A stretch of DNA of 64,000 bases from the NCBI RefSeq assembly GCF_001648775.1, contig NZ_LVEJ01000010.1, positions 1-64,000 on the forward strand, written 5' to 3'. This DNA comes from Pseudomonas fluorescens (lineage in GTDB: Bacteria; Pseudomonadota; Gammaproteobacteria; Pseudomonadales; Pseudomonadaceae). Shown here in pieces: positions 57,211-64,000 of this stretch. Position numbers and translations under genes: made by a program. The stretch's first letter is position 1. Each line of letters opens with the position of its first letter. Below the pieces are notes generated by a model, which ran no database searches, was not told where the DNA came from, and saw only the letters and a list, made by a program, of their open reading frames with translations.

Positions 57211-57882
57211 TTACCGGGCGACACGAAACGTCAGATTGATCCGCTGTTCACCCAGGCGTGAATGCTGACCTTGCTTGATCGGCAGGACGCCGTGGAAGCG
57301 CAAGCGATCAACGCCGCCCCAGACCACCATGTCGCCGTGCAGCAGCGGGATTCGCTGGGTTTTGTCACTGCGGGCAAAGCCGCCGAACAAGAACATGGCC
57401 GGCAATCCGAGGGACAGGGAAACGATCGGCGCGGCGTAGTCCTTTTCGTCTTTATCCTGATGCAATGACATCTTTGCGCCAGGGACATAGCGATTGATCA
57501 GGCAGGAATCGGCATTGAAATCAGAGAACCCGGCTCGCTCGGCTGCCGAGTGTGCCAACTCGGTGAATGACCGCGGCATCTGCGGCCAGGGTAGACCGCT
57601 GAGCGGGTCGACACTTGAGTAGCGATAGCCACTGCGATCAGTGATCCAGCCCCACTCGCCGCAACTGCTGGTGCCGACCGACATGCTGAAACCTCCCGGC
57701 GTCATCATGTGACGCAACGGGGCCGCAGCGAGAACGGCGTCCAGCGCCGGCAGTATCTGATCGACAATCGGCAGGGCGAAGCCGCGCAACAGCCATGATT
57801 GCTCACCAATCCGTTCGGCTCGGGCGTGTTGTTCGGGTTCGTGGTCAGCGAACAGGTCGAGAGTTGTCGAGGACATGGCCAT
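57211..57882 (-). CDS. alkB: AlkB, oxidative DNA demethylase
   Basis: A 223-residue Fe(II)/2-oxoglutarate dioxygenase. The HxD iron site is in SLHQDKDE, the distal His in DRLRFHGVLP and the 2OG-binding Arg in QRINLTFRVAR. It removes N1-methyladenine and N3-methylcytosine lesions. Its ATG overlaps the upstream oxygenase stop (TGATG). Confidence 0.94.
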   Translation of the reverse strand: MAMSSTTLDLFADHEPEQHARAERIGEQSWLLRGFALPIVDQILPALDAVLAAAPLRHMMTPGGFSMSVGTSSCGEWGWITDRSGYRYSSVDPLSGLPWPQMPRSFTELAHSAAERAGFSDFNADSCLINRYVPGAKMSLHQDKDEKDYAAPIVSLSLGLPAMFLFGGFARSDKTQRIPLLHGDMVVWGGVDRLRFHGVLPIKQGQHSRLGEQRINLTFRVAR

Positions 57883-58592
57883 CAGGTTGCGTCGTGAAAG
57901 ATGATGCCTAGGGTATGCCTTTTTCCGCTGTGCAGGCGACTGACGCCATGACGCATGGTCACCCGATAGTCGCCGCGCACGCCTTTGACCGGGCGTTGAT
58001 TCACCGCAAAGATCAGCGCGTCACCTTGTTTCAGGTCCTGCACCAGCGGGCGCGATTGCATGCGCGGGCGTTGCTCGGTGAGCACGAATTCGCCGCCGGT
58101 AAAATCCTTCCCCGGTTCTGACAGAAGAATCGCGACTTGCAGGGGAAAAACCGATTCGCCGTACAAATCCTGATGCAGGCAGTTGTAGTCCTGCGCACCG
58201 TACTGCAATAAAAGTGGAGTAGGGCGCGACTGGCCGGCCGCATGGCAGCGCTGAAGAAATTCGCGGTGGGTCTGGGGAAAGCGCTCCGCCAGGTTCATGC
58301 GCTGGTACCAGCGATTTGCCAGCGGCAGCAGACGTGGGTAAAGCGCAGTGCGCAGGCGTTCGACGGTTGCGGGAAGCGGATAGCGGAAATACTTGTATTC
58401 GCCGCGACCGAAGCCGTGACGCGCCATGATGACCTGCGAGCGAAACGGTTCGGCTTGCGAATAGAGCGCACTCAAGCGCACACAAGTTTCTGGCGACAGC
58501 AGCGAGCGGATAATCGCGCAACCGTCGTCATCCAATTGCTGTTCCAGGCTTGCCCAGTCGAGCATTTCCAGCCGGGAGGGGGACATCGACAT
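57882..58592 (-). CDS. 2OG-Fe(II) oxygenase encoded upstream of alkB
   Basis: A 236-residue prolyl-4-hydroxylase-like dioxygenase. The iron site is HQDLYGE (HxD), the distal His lies near MRHGVSRLHSGKRHTLGIIFHD, and EPGKDFTGGEFVLTEQRPRMQS is a family block. AAGGAG precedes ATG 58592. It is translationally coupled to alkB and precedes ada, so a role in alkylation repair or damage response is inferred. Confidence 0.85.
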   Translation of the reverse strand: MSMSPSRLEMLDWASLEQQLDDDGCAIIRSLLSPETCVRLSALYSQAEPFRSQVIMARHGFGRGEYKYFRYPLPATVERLRTALYPRLLPLANRWYQRMNLAERFPQTHREFLQRCHAAGQSRPTPLLLQYGAQDYNCLHQDLYGESVFPLQVAILLSEPGKDFTGGEFVLTEQRPRMQSRPLVQDLKQGDALIFAVNQRPVKGVRGDYRVTMRHGVSRLHSGKRHTLGIIFHDAT

Positions 58593-58684
58593 GCTGACTC
58601 CTTGATTCGAGATCGAGGTCGTCAGTCTGGACAGCGCGCTGCGGCAGAACACTCCGCCGCTTGCGGTCGAATTCCTGTCGCTAC

Positions 58685-58858
58685 TTACAGGGCTTTGCTG
58701 ACGGCAATGTCGCTGATCACTTCTTTCGGATCATGGAGCTTGTCGAGCTCAGCCTTGGCTTCCTCTTCAGTCCCGTTCACCAGCTGAGCGAACTCAAAAC
58801 GGCGCTCACCGTTGAGTTTGTACTTGATGACGTATTTGGTCGTTTGGGCCACGGTCAT
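58685..58858 (-). CDS. Small conserved-looking protein, unknown function
   Basis: A 57-residue ORF, MTVAQTTKYVIKYKLNGERR... ending VISDIAVSKAL, with a clean alpha/beta pattern and acidic centre (GTEEEAKAELDKLHDPKE). GAGGTAAG precedes the ATG. It lies between the DUF1883 gene and the oxygenase-alkB-ada operon. Function unknown. Confidence 0.6.
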   Translation of the reverse strand: MTVAQTTKYVIKYKLNGERRFEFAQLVNGTEEEAKAELDKLHDPKEVISDIAVSKAL

Positions 58859-58886
58859 GCTTACCTCTCTGAATGGGCGGAACGGC

Positions 58887-59189
58887 TCAGCTGAGTTTGG
58901 TGCTGGAGCGGCGGATGATCTTGATCGAATGCGTCAACGTCGGTTTGCGAGTCACGCTGATAGGGCGACGGTTGACGGTGTCGATGGTGATGTTCCAGAA
59001 ACCGGTGCTCGGCGCAGTGATGCGGGCCGGAAAGGTGTCGAAAGCGCCGCCGTGATAGGTGTGACGTCCGCCATTTTTAAAGCTGCGGAAGTTGGCGTCG
59101 TTCATCAGACGGATGTTGCACATTTGCGAGCATTGGATGACGACGATGTCGTCTTCGTTGAGGTGCTCGCGCTGGTGAATAAATTTCAT
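58887..59189 (-). CDS. DUF1883 domain protein
   Basis: A 100-residue protein beginning MKFIHQREHLNEDDIVVI and ending THSIKIIRRSSTKLS, with QCSQMCNIRLMNDANFRSF, GRHTYHGGAFDTFPARI and GFWNITIDT. It matches the DUF1883 domain as I know it. Predicted all-beta and cytoplasmic; function unknown. Start at 59189; the open frame to 59240 lacks an RBS. Confidence 0.8.
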   Translation of the reverse strand: MKFIHQREHLNEDDIVVIQCSQMCNIRLMNDANFRSFKNGGRHTYHGGAFDTFPARITAPSTGFWNITIDTVNRRPISVTRKPTLTHSIKIIRRSSTKLS

Positions 59190-59399
59190 GGGCGCCTCCA
59201 GAAGGGCTTTTTCTACAAAATCAAAACGATAGCTTGTCAATGAGCGCAGTTTATCAGCCTGAACGGGTTATTATCTGGCCGTCGGGCGTTGCTTTGACAA
59301 TTTTGAACAGATATTCGCGATTGGATGCGGGTTAAATGCAGAAGACCCCGGAGAAAAACGGCATTTGTGCTGTCGGACGGTCTTTAACGGAGGTTTTGT

Positions 59400-59756
59400 A
59401 TGAAGTGGGGTGTGGTGTGTCTGCCGGTGGTTTTGGCTTTGGGTGGTTGCGCGAGTGTTTCCGAAATCAATGAAACGCTGCCGACCGTGAGCGTGATCTC
59501 TGGCAAGAAACCCCATGAATATGCGCAGTGCCTCGTCGATAAACTGGCTGACAGCCGTGGCGCACTGCAAGTCCAACCGCACAAGGACGGCGTGCGAGTG
59601 ATCGTTCCGGGGAAGCTGTCCTCGGGCCCGGCCGCCGTGTTTGATATCGAAGATCGCTCCGGCGGCAGCAGCATCAAGCTGCATGAGCGCATGTCGAATG
59701 TGCCTGTACGTCCGCGCGATGTTCGCAACGCTGCCAATGCGTGCATTTCCGGCTGA
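59400..59756 (+). CDS. Small lipoprotein
   Basis: A 118-residue protein with a type II signal: MKWGVVCLPVVLALGGCASV (lipobox LGGC). The mature domain is mixed alpha/beta with a C-terminal Cys. GGAGG precedes the ATG. A terminator follows. Function unknown. Confidence 0.75.
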   Translation: MKWGVVCLPVVLALGGCASVSEINETLPTVSVISGKKPHEYAQCLVDKLADSRGALQVQPHKDGVRVIVPGKLSSGPAAVFDIEDRSGGSSIKLHERMSNVPVRPRDVRNAANACISG

Positions 59757-59778
59757 TAGACTATGGGTCATCAGCTTG

Positions 59779-59810
59779 ATGCCGTCACAGTCATGCTGTG
59801 ACGGCATTTT
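59779..59810 (+). terminator. Terminator after the lipoprotein gene
   Basis: ATGCCGTCACAG (59779-59790) pairs with CTGTGACGGCAT (59796-59807), followed by TTTT. Confidence 0.85.
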
Positions 59811-59826
59811 CATTTCTGGAGTCGCG

Positions 59827-60057
59827 ATGAAGCGAGAGCAAGTACGGGAGCGCCACGTAGAGGGCCTGATCTCTGCCACCCATGTGATTCAGAACCCGGC
59901 GAATCCGGGGGAGTGGATCGTGTTTTTCAAGAAGAGCGCCGGGCGCAGTTATTTCCTGGTGGACGATAACGACGAAGTCGAGTCATTCAATCGACTCGAC
60001 GATCTGATCGAAGTGGTGCGCGGCCTCGGCATCAAATTCGCCGAAATTCATATGTAA
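59827..60057 (+). CDS. Small uncharacterised protein
   Basis: A 76-residue protein, MKREQVRERHVEGLISATH start, with a beta-rich middle (WIVFFKKSAGRSYFLVDD) and a helical end. GGAG precedes the ATG. It is convergent with the lipoprotein gene at 60061. Function unknown. Confidence 0.7.
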   Translation: MKREQVRERHVEGLISATHVIQNPANPGEWIVFFKKSAGRSYFLVDDNDEVESFNRLDDLIEVVRGLGIKFAEIHM

Positions 60058-60060
60058 GGT

Positions 60061-60354
60061 CTATTTGCAGACCACGACAACGCTGCGGTTTTTGTAGTTG
60101 CCGACATCGACGCCCAGGGTTTTGTCGCTTTCTTTGGGCTGCGGCGTACCGTCCGTGCCGACGATGCGATAACCGGTGCCAGCGCACGATGCATCGGCTT
60201 TTTCGTAGCACGTGGCCCAGGAGTTGGCTTCGCCGGAGCAGTCGATCGACAGCCCTTGTTCGCCGTTGTTCAGGTACGTGGGTTGAGAGGTGGCACAGCC
60301 GGCCAGTGCCAATACCGCAATCAGTGGCAGGAATTTTTTCAGAGTCATGTTCAT
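60061..60354 (-). CDS. Small lipoprotein
   Basis: A 97-residue protein with a lipobox (LIAVLALAGCATSQ), then four Cys and a short mature domain. The start at 60354 or 60348 cannot be decided. Function unknown. Confidence 0.75.
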   Translation of the reverse strand: MNMTLKKFLPLIAVLALAGCATSQPTYLNNGEQGLSIDCSGEANSWATCYEKADASCAGTGYRIVGTDGTPQPKESDKTLGVDVGNYKNRSVVVVCK

Positions 60355-60444
60355 GGTCTTCAGCGAAGGGGACTAGACGCTCTGACAGCGCCGGTGTGAA
60401 AAGGTTATAGCGTTTGGCCACTTGTTTGTACGTGGGCACAAAAA

Positions 60445-60465
60445 AGCCCTGCTCAAGGCAGGGCT
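60445..60465 (-). terminator. Terminator after the 61-residue gene
   Basis: AGCCCTGC (60445-60452) pairs with GCAGGGCT (60458-60465), followed on the minus strand by TTTTTTG. It lies 19 bases past the stop at 60484. Confidence 0.88.
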
Positions 60466-60483
60466 GGGGCATATCGCAGCAGA

Positions 60484-60669
60484 TCAGTCCTGATCTTTGC
60501 CACGGCGCTTGGCCGATGCCGGAGTGTCCGTAAATACGGAAGCGACATCGGTCGCCATTTGCTCGCTGTCGAAAGGCCCGGCAATGTGTTCACCATTGGT
60601 GGTGGTCAGCGTCCACTTGCCGTCTTTCTTGTCGATCACATACCCGTTGATGATTTTTACCGCGGCCAT
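60484..60669 (-). CDS. Small uncharacterised protein
   Basis: A 61-residue protein, MAAVKIINGYVIDKKDGKWT start, with a beta-strand rich middle and a basic end (AKRRGKDQD). A dedicated terminator supports expression as its own unit. Function unknown. Confidence 0.65.
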   Translation of the reverse strand: MAAVKIINGYVIDKKDGKWTLTTTNGEHIAGPFDSEQMATDVASVFTDTPASAKRRGKDQD

Positions 60670-60927
60670 CTATTTGTCTCGTTCGCTGGTTCAAAGGCGC
60701 CATGATACCGGCAAATGCTCGCATTGGGGGGCGATGAGCGTATGGTGATTCAGTTTGTCGGGCGCTTTGAGCTACGCTGATCTGGCTGCGCCAGGATGCC
60801 GATGGAACTATCGGCGAGAATATTTCTCTATGTTGGCATCGGTTAGCCAGTGCGGGGCATTGTAAGGTGCACGCCGCCTGATTAGACTGCGCCGAAACTC
60901 GTACACACAGCCCTTTCAAGGACTTAT

Positions 60928-61767
60928 ATGATCAAGAAATGCTTGTTCCCAGCAGCCGGTTACGGTACTCGCTTCCTGCCAGCGACTAAAGCCATGCCTA
61001 AAGAAATGCTGCCGGTGGTAAACAAGCCACTGATCCAGTACGGCGTTGAAGAAGCTCTGGACGCTGGCCTGACGGAAATCTCGATCGTGACCGGTCGTGG
61101 CAAACGCGCTCTGGAAGACCACTTCGACATCAGCTACGAGCTGGAAAACCAGATCAAAGGCACCGACAAAGAGAAATACCTGGTCGGTATCCGCAAACTG
61201 CTCGACGAGTGCTCGTTCTCCTACACCCGCCAGACCGAAATGAAAGGTCTCGGCCACGCGATCCTGACCGGTCGCCCGCTGATCGGTGACGAACCGTTCG
61301 CCGTGGTCCTGGCGGACGACCTGTGCGTCAACCTCGAAGGCGACGGCGTCCTGACCCAGATGGTCAAGCTGTACAAGCAGTTCCGCTGCTCGATCATCGC
61401 CATCCAGGAAGTCGACCCGCAGGAAACCAGCAAGTACGGCGTCATCGCCGGCGAAATGATCCGCGACGACATCTATCGCGTTCACAGCATGGTCGAGAAG
61501 CCAAAGCCGGAAGACGCACCGTCGAACCTGGCGATCATCGGTCGTTACATCCTGACCCCGGACATCTTCGACCTGATCGAACAGACCGAGCCAGGCAAGG
61601 GCGGTGAAATCCAGATCACCGACGCCCTGATGAAACAAGCCCAGAACGGCTGCGTCATGGCCTACAAGTTCAAAGGCAAGCGTTTCGACTGCGGTGGCGC
61701 TGAAGGCTACATCGAAGCGACCAACTTCTGCTTCGAGAACTTCTACAAGACTGGCAAGGCTTATTAA
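60928..61767 (+). CDS. galU: UTP--glucose-1-phosphate uridylyltransferase
   Basis: A 279-residue GalU. It has the nucleotide-binding start PAAGYGTRFLPATKAMPKEMLP, LADDLCVNLEGDGVL, MVEKPKPEDAPSNLAIIGRY and a C-terminal FDCGGAEGYIEATNFCF. It makes UDP-glucose for lipopolysaccharide and exopolysaccharide. AAGGA precedes the ATG; a terminator follows. It is a single-gene unit. Confidence 0.96.
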   Translation: MIKKCLFPAAGYGTRFLPATKAMPKEMLPVVNKPLIQYGVEEALDAGLTEISIVTGRGKRALEDHFDISYELENQIKGTDKEKYLVGIRKLLDECSFSYTRQTEMKGLGHAILTGRPLIGDEPFAVVLADDLCVNLEGDGVLTQMVKLYKQFRCSIIAIQEVDPQETSKYGVIAGEMIRDDIYRVHSMVEKPKPEDAPSNLAIIGRYILTPDIFDLIEQTEPGKGGEIQITDALMKQAQNGCVMAYKFKGKRFDCGGAEGYIEATNFCFENFYKTGKAY

Positions 61768-61826
61768 GAGCGCTTGATCGGTTTGTAGGTATGTCACACG
61801 GCTCGGCTCGTGTGACGCAAAAAAAC

Positions 61827-61853
61827 AAACGCCCCGACTTGTTCGGGGCGTTT
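61827..61853 (+). terminator. Terminator after galU
   Basis: AAACGCCCCGA (61827-61837) pairs perfectly with TCGGGGCGTTT (61843-61853), with a 5-base loop. Confidence 0.9.
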
Positions 61854-62200
61854 GCGTTTCCGCGAGAAGGAAAATTAATCTCCAGTCTTTTCCATATCTA
61901 AGTTCAGCCATCGTTGGCTGTTTTGCCGAAAAATCGATATTTTGTAACTTAACATTTAAGTTTGGTATGCGGCCGAAAAATATTAATTTAAGTTTCGATG
62001 ATTAACTGATTGGTTAGCCTTCGTGTTTGTTAGGCTTTGCTGGCTTTTTGTTGGTTGAATGTGTGAAGGTATTTCAAAGATACAATATGAAACAAATGCT
62101 CTATTGAACTGGTATGTAGCGAAACTATAGAAATGTTTTGTTTTTAAAAAGGTGGAAATTCAATTCTCTTAAACCGTAAGTAATATTTTGAGGTCAAAAC
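61854..62200. other. AT-rich intergenic region before the final cluster
   Basis: About 350 bases with a composition far more A+T-rich than the rest of the window (for example AAAAATATTAATTTAAG near 61975-61991). There is no ORF of note. It precedes the flavoenzyme gene and probably holds its promoter; the shift in composition suggests acquired DNA. Confidence 0.5.
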
Positions 62201-63634
62201 ATGGAGTTCGACGTCATTGTTGTAGGGGCGGGTGCTGTGGGTGGTTCAATCGCGTATGAGTTGTCATCGCGAGGTTTAAAAGTCTGTCGGGTCGGCGAAA
62301 CCGATCGTGCGAATGCAGCCTCGAGGGCTGCCGGGGCAATGAACGGTTGTTTTGGTGAGGTTACCAGTGGGTTGCTGGCGAGCGATTTTGGCCGCCTGAA
62401 GCTGGATATGGATCGTCAAGCCCAGCAACTATGGCCAAGCTGGGCGGAACGTTTGGCCGTTTCTTCTGGTAATCCGACATCCCTGTTCACTGCAATGGGG
62501 ACTCACGTTTTGCTCAATACGGCGGGCATGGACGAAGTCGATAGCGTCAACTACGACACTATCGAGAGCACGCTGACTGAGTATGGCGAACCCTTCGAAG
62601 TCATCGATCCACGTAAAATGGAGTGGCTCAAGCCGAATCATCTCGTTCGTCCTCTACGAGGGCTGTACATTCCGAACGAACATTCAGTGAACTCCCACCT
62701 GTTACTGGAAAAACTGGATGCTGCATTTGTCGCTGAAGGGGGCACTCTGAAGAATGAGAATGCCGAGCGAGTGCTGGCAGAGGGCGGTGTAGTCACTGGT
62801 GTGGAGTTGGGCAGTGGAGAGGTACTTTGGGCACGAAAAGTCATCGTCGCTGCGGGCGTTCACTCTCTGGATTTGCTGAGTCACTTTGACGAGGTGGTTA
62901 AGAGGATTCCACCATTGTTCAGTGGGTATGGCGTGTCCATACTGGTGAAAATGCCGGAGGGGGGCGATCTGCCTAACTCCGTCATTCGTACCCCGAACCG
63001 TGCATTTGCCTGCGGCCTGCACTGCGTCCCCCGTGGTGATGGAATTCTATACCTTGGGGCGACCAATATTATTTCCGAGCAGCCTAAGAAATACGCGCTG
63101 ATTTCGGATGTGCAGTTCTTGCTTGATTGTGCTGTCGATCAGTTGAGTTTAGATCTCCATGGAGCAGAAGTCATTTCCATTCAGGTCGGCAACAGGCCCA
63201 TTCCGGCAGACGGATTCCCATTGATAGGTGAGTGCGGTATAGAGGGGCTTTGGCTCGCAACAGGCACTTATCGGGACGGGTTGCATCAGTCGCCGTTATT
63301 GGCAGGCTATATAGCTGACTGTTTGACTGGCATGAAAAGTAATAGTCTTGATCTCAGTCCGTTTACGCCAGTGCGCGCTCCACTGACCGGATTTGCCCGC
63401 GAAAACACTGTTAAAGAAACGGTGCAACAGATGTTTGCAACGGGCTATGAGTATCGCTGGGATATAAAACCTTATTGGTTTCCACTGCTGGATGAGGGGT
63501 TGTCGCGCAACTATCAAAAGTTGATAGATGATTTGCACCCGTCGTTTACTCCGCCACCGGAGTTGGTAGCGTTTTCTTATCTGTACGAGTCAATCCTGAA
63601 TAAACTCTCCCAATATTACCGGGAGTGGTCATGA
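62201..63634 (+). CDS. DAO-family FAD-dependent oxidoreductase
   Basis: A 477-residue flavoprotein of the D-amino acid oxidase/glycine oxidase superfamily. The N-terminal dinucleotide-binding fold is VIVVGAGAVGGSIAYEL (GxGxxGxxxA/G), followed by ASRAAGAMNG and, near the C-terminus, GNRPIPADGFPLIGEC plus GTYRDGLHQSPLLAGYIAD. It carries an extra C-terminal region of about 100 residues beyond the usual length of about 370. The next gene starts within its stop (ATGA), so they are coupled. The substrate is probably an amine or amino acid; the role in a cluster is unknown. Confidence 0.85.
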   Translation: MEFDVIVVGAGAVGGSIAYELSSRGLKVCRVGETDRANAASRAAGAMNGCFGEVTSGLLASDFGRLKLDMDRQAQQLWPSWAERLAVSSGNPTSLFTAMGTHVLLNTAGMDEVDSVNYDTIESTLTEYGEPFEVIDPRKMEWLKPNHLVRPLRGLYIPNEHSVNSHLLLEKLDAAFVAEGGTLKNENAERVLAEGGVVTGVELGSGEVLWARKVIVAAGVHSLDLLSHFDEVVKRIPPLFSGYGVSILVKMPEGGDLPNSVIRTPNRAFACGLHCVPRGDGILYLGATNIISEQPKKYALISDVQFLLDCAVDQLSLDLHGAEVISIQVGNRPIPADGFPLIGECGIEGLWLATGTYRDGLHQSPLLAGYIADCLTGMKSNSLDLSPFTPVRAPLTGFARENTVKETVQQMFATGYEYRWDIKPYWFPLLDEGLSRNYQKLIDDLHPSFTPPPELVAFSYLYESILNKLSQYYREWS

Positions 63635-64000
63635 GTCTTACTGAACGTGAGTTCCTCGCTATTGACCAGGCGCGAGAACTGCTGAAAAAGTCCGGCGTCT
63701 GGAGTCTGGAAGAAGACCTGAGTTGTCTTGTGGATCGCTTTATCGAGCGCGCGGATAAGAGTTTGGCACTGGAGGAGTTCATGTTGGCGGTCCAGGAGCG
63801 CTGCAACCGGATTCCGCTCGGGCATATTGTCGGCACGGTGGACTTTGACGATTTGTCGCTTGTCGTCGGGAGTGGGGTGTTCATCCCGCGACCTCATAGC
63901 AGAGTCATTCACAAATGGATTGAGCGCAGTGCAGCGCTGGAGTCGGGCTCAAAGGTTCTGGATCTGTGTGCGGGCAGCGGCGCCATCGGTCTGGCGATTG
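63631..64000 (+). CDS. PrmC/HemK-like methyltransferase, truncated by the window edge
   Basis: The first 123 residues are present and no stop is reached. They contain a PrmC-like N-terminal helical part, then RIPLGHIVGTVDFDD, VGSGVFIPRPHSR and the SAM-binding motif VLDLCAGSGAIGLAI. IPRPHS replaces the IPRPET expected in true PrmC, so this is probably a paralogue acting on a small molecule or peptide. Overlap with the flavoenzyme (ATGA) shows one operon. Confidence 0.78.
   Translation, partial: MSLTEREFLAIDQARELLKKSGVWSLEEDLSCLVDRFIERADKSLALEEFMLAVQERCNRIPLGHIVGTVDFDDLSLVVGSGVFIPRPHSRVIHKWIERSAALESGSKVLDLCAGSGAIGLAI

Overview
The window is about 64 kb of chromosome from a Pseudomonas of the fluorescens group. 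The evidence is gene content and order (gacA with a TTG start followed by uvrC, pgsA and tRNA-Gly/Cys/Leu; yejABEF; an hbcR-type 3-hydroxybutyrate locus; modABC), the high GC content, and several copies of the palindromic REP/REPIN family (core GTGGGAGCGAGC..GCTCGCGAA) typical of this group. I see no transposase, phage or CRISPR array.

Layout. (1) 1-7.2 kb: aerobic cobalamin cobalt-insertion operon, made of a cobalamin riboswitch, cobW, cobN and a chlI/chlD-type chelatase gene. The two chelatase subunits appear to come from one gene by programmed -1 frameshifting (A AAA AAG followed by a perfect 14-bp stem). cobN carries a REPIN inside its reading frame. (2) 7.4-11.5 kb: a phospholipase D-like protein, a TerC/CBS/CorC membrane protein and a thioredoxin-like protein. 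(3) 11.8-18.5 kb: an amino-acid-type ABC transporter, RidA, an IclR regulator, a PLP amino-acid deaminase and a KDG kinase-like sugar kinase. Together these fit a D-glucosaminate (2-amino-2-deoxygluconate) catabolic locus. (4) 18.6-22.7 kb: a parvulin, a PAS-rich hybrid sensor kinase and a PilT/PilU-like ATPase. (5) 22.7-28.6 kb: acetoacetyl-CoA synthetase, 3-hydroxybutyrate dehydrogenase and a GntP permease, with a readable sigma-54 promoter and a divergently supplied enhancer-binding protein (HbcR-like). (6) 28.8-34.3 kb: yejABEF oligopeptide/microcin-type importer. (7) 34.4-40 kb: parvulin, signal-peptide-less lipase, a three-repeat protein, a DAHP synthase preceded by a leader peptide, a terminator and a second aromatic-rich small ORF, a carbon-nitrogen hydrolase and a GNAT protein. 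(8) 40.2-43.8 kb: gacA-uvrC-pgsA and three tRNAs. (9) 43.9-50.7 kb: three small orphan genes, an ABC-F ATPase, topoisomerase IB and modABC with a ModE-type operator. (10) 50.7-60.7 kb: nitronate monooxygenase-like protein, a large Gly/Trp/Tyr-rich secreted protein, acuI-like reductase, an alkylation-repair operon (2OG oxygenase, alkB, ada) and a run of small genes. (11) 60.9-64 kb: galU, then an AT-rich gap and the first two genes of an atypical cluster (DAO-family flavoenzyme and a truncated PrmC-like methyltransferase) that runs off the window.

The most informative signals are RNA-level: the riboswitch with an RBS-sequestering hairpin, the chlI/chlD frameshift cassette, and the attenuator architecture ahead of the DAHP synthase with two aromatic-rich small ORFs. 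All calls rest on reading the sequence; no database search was run.
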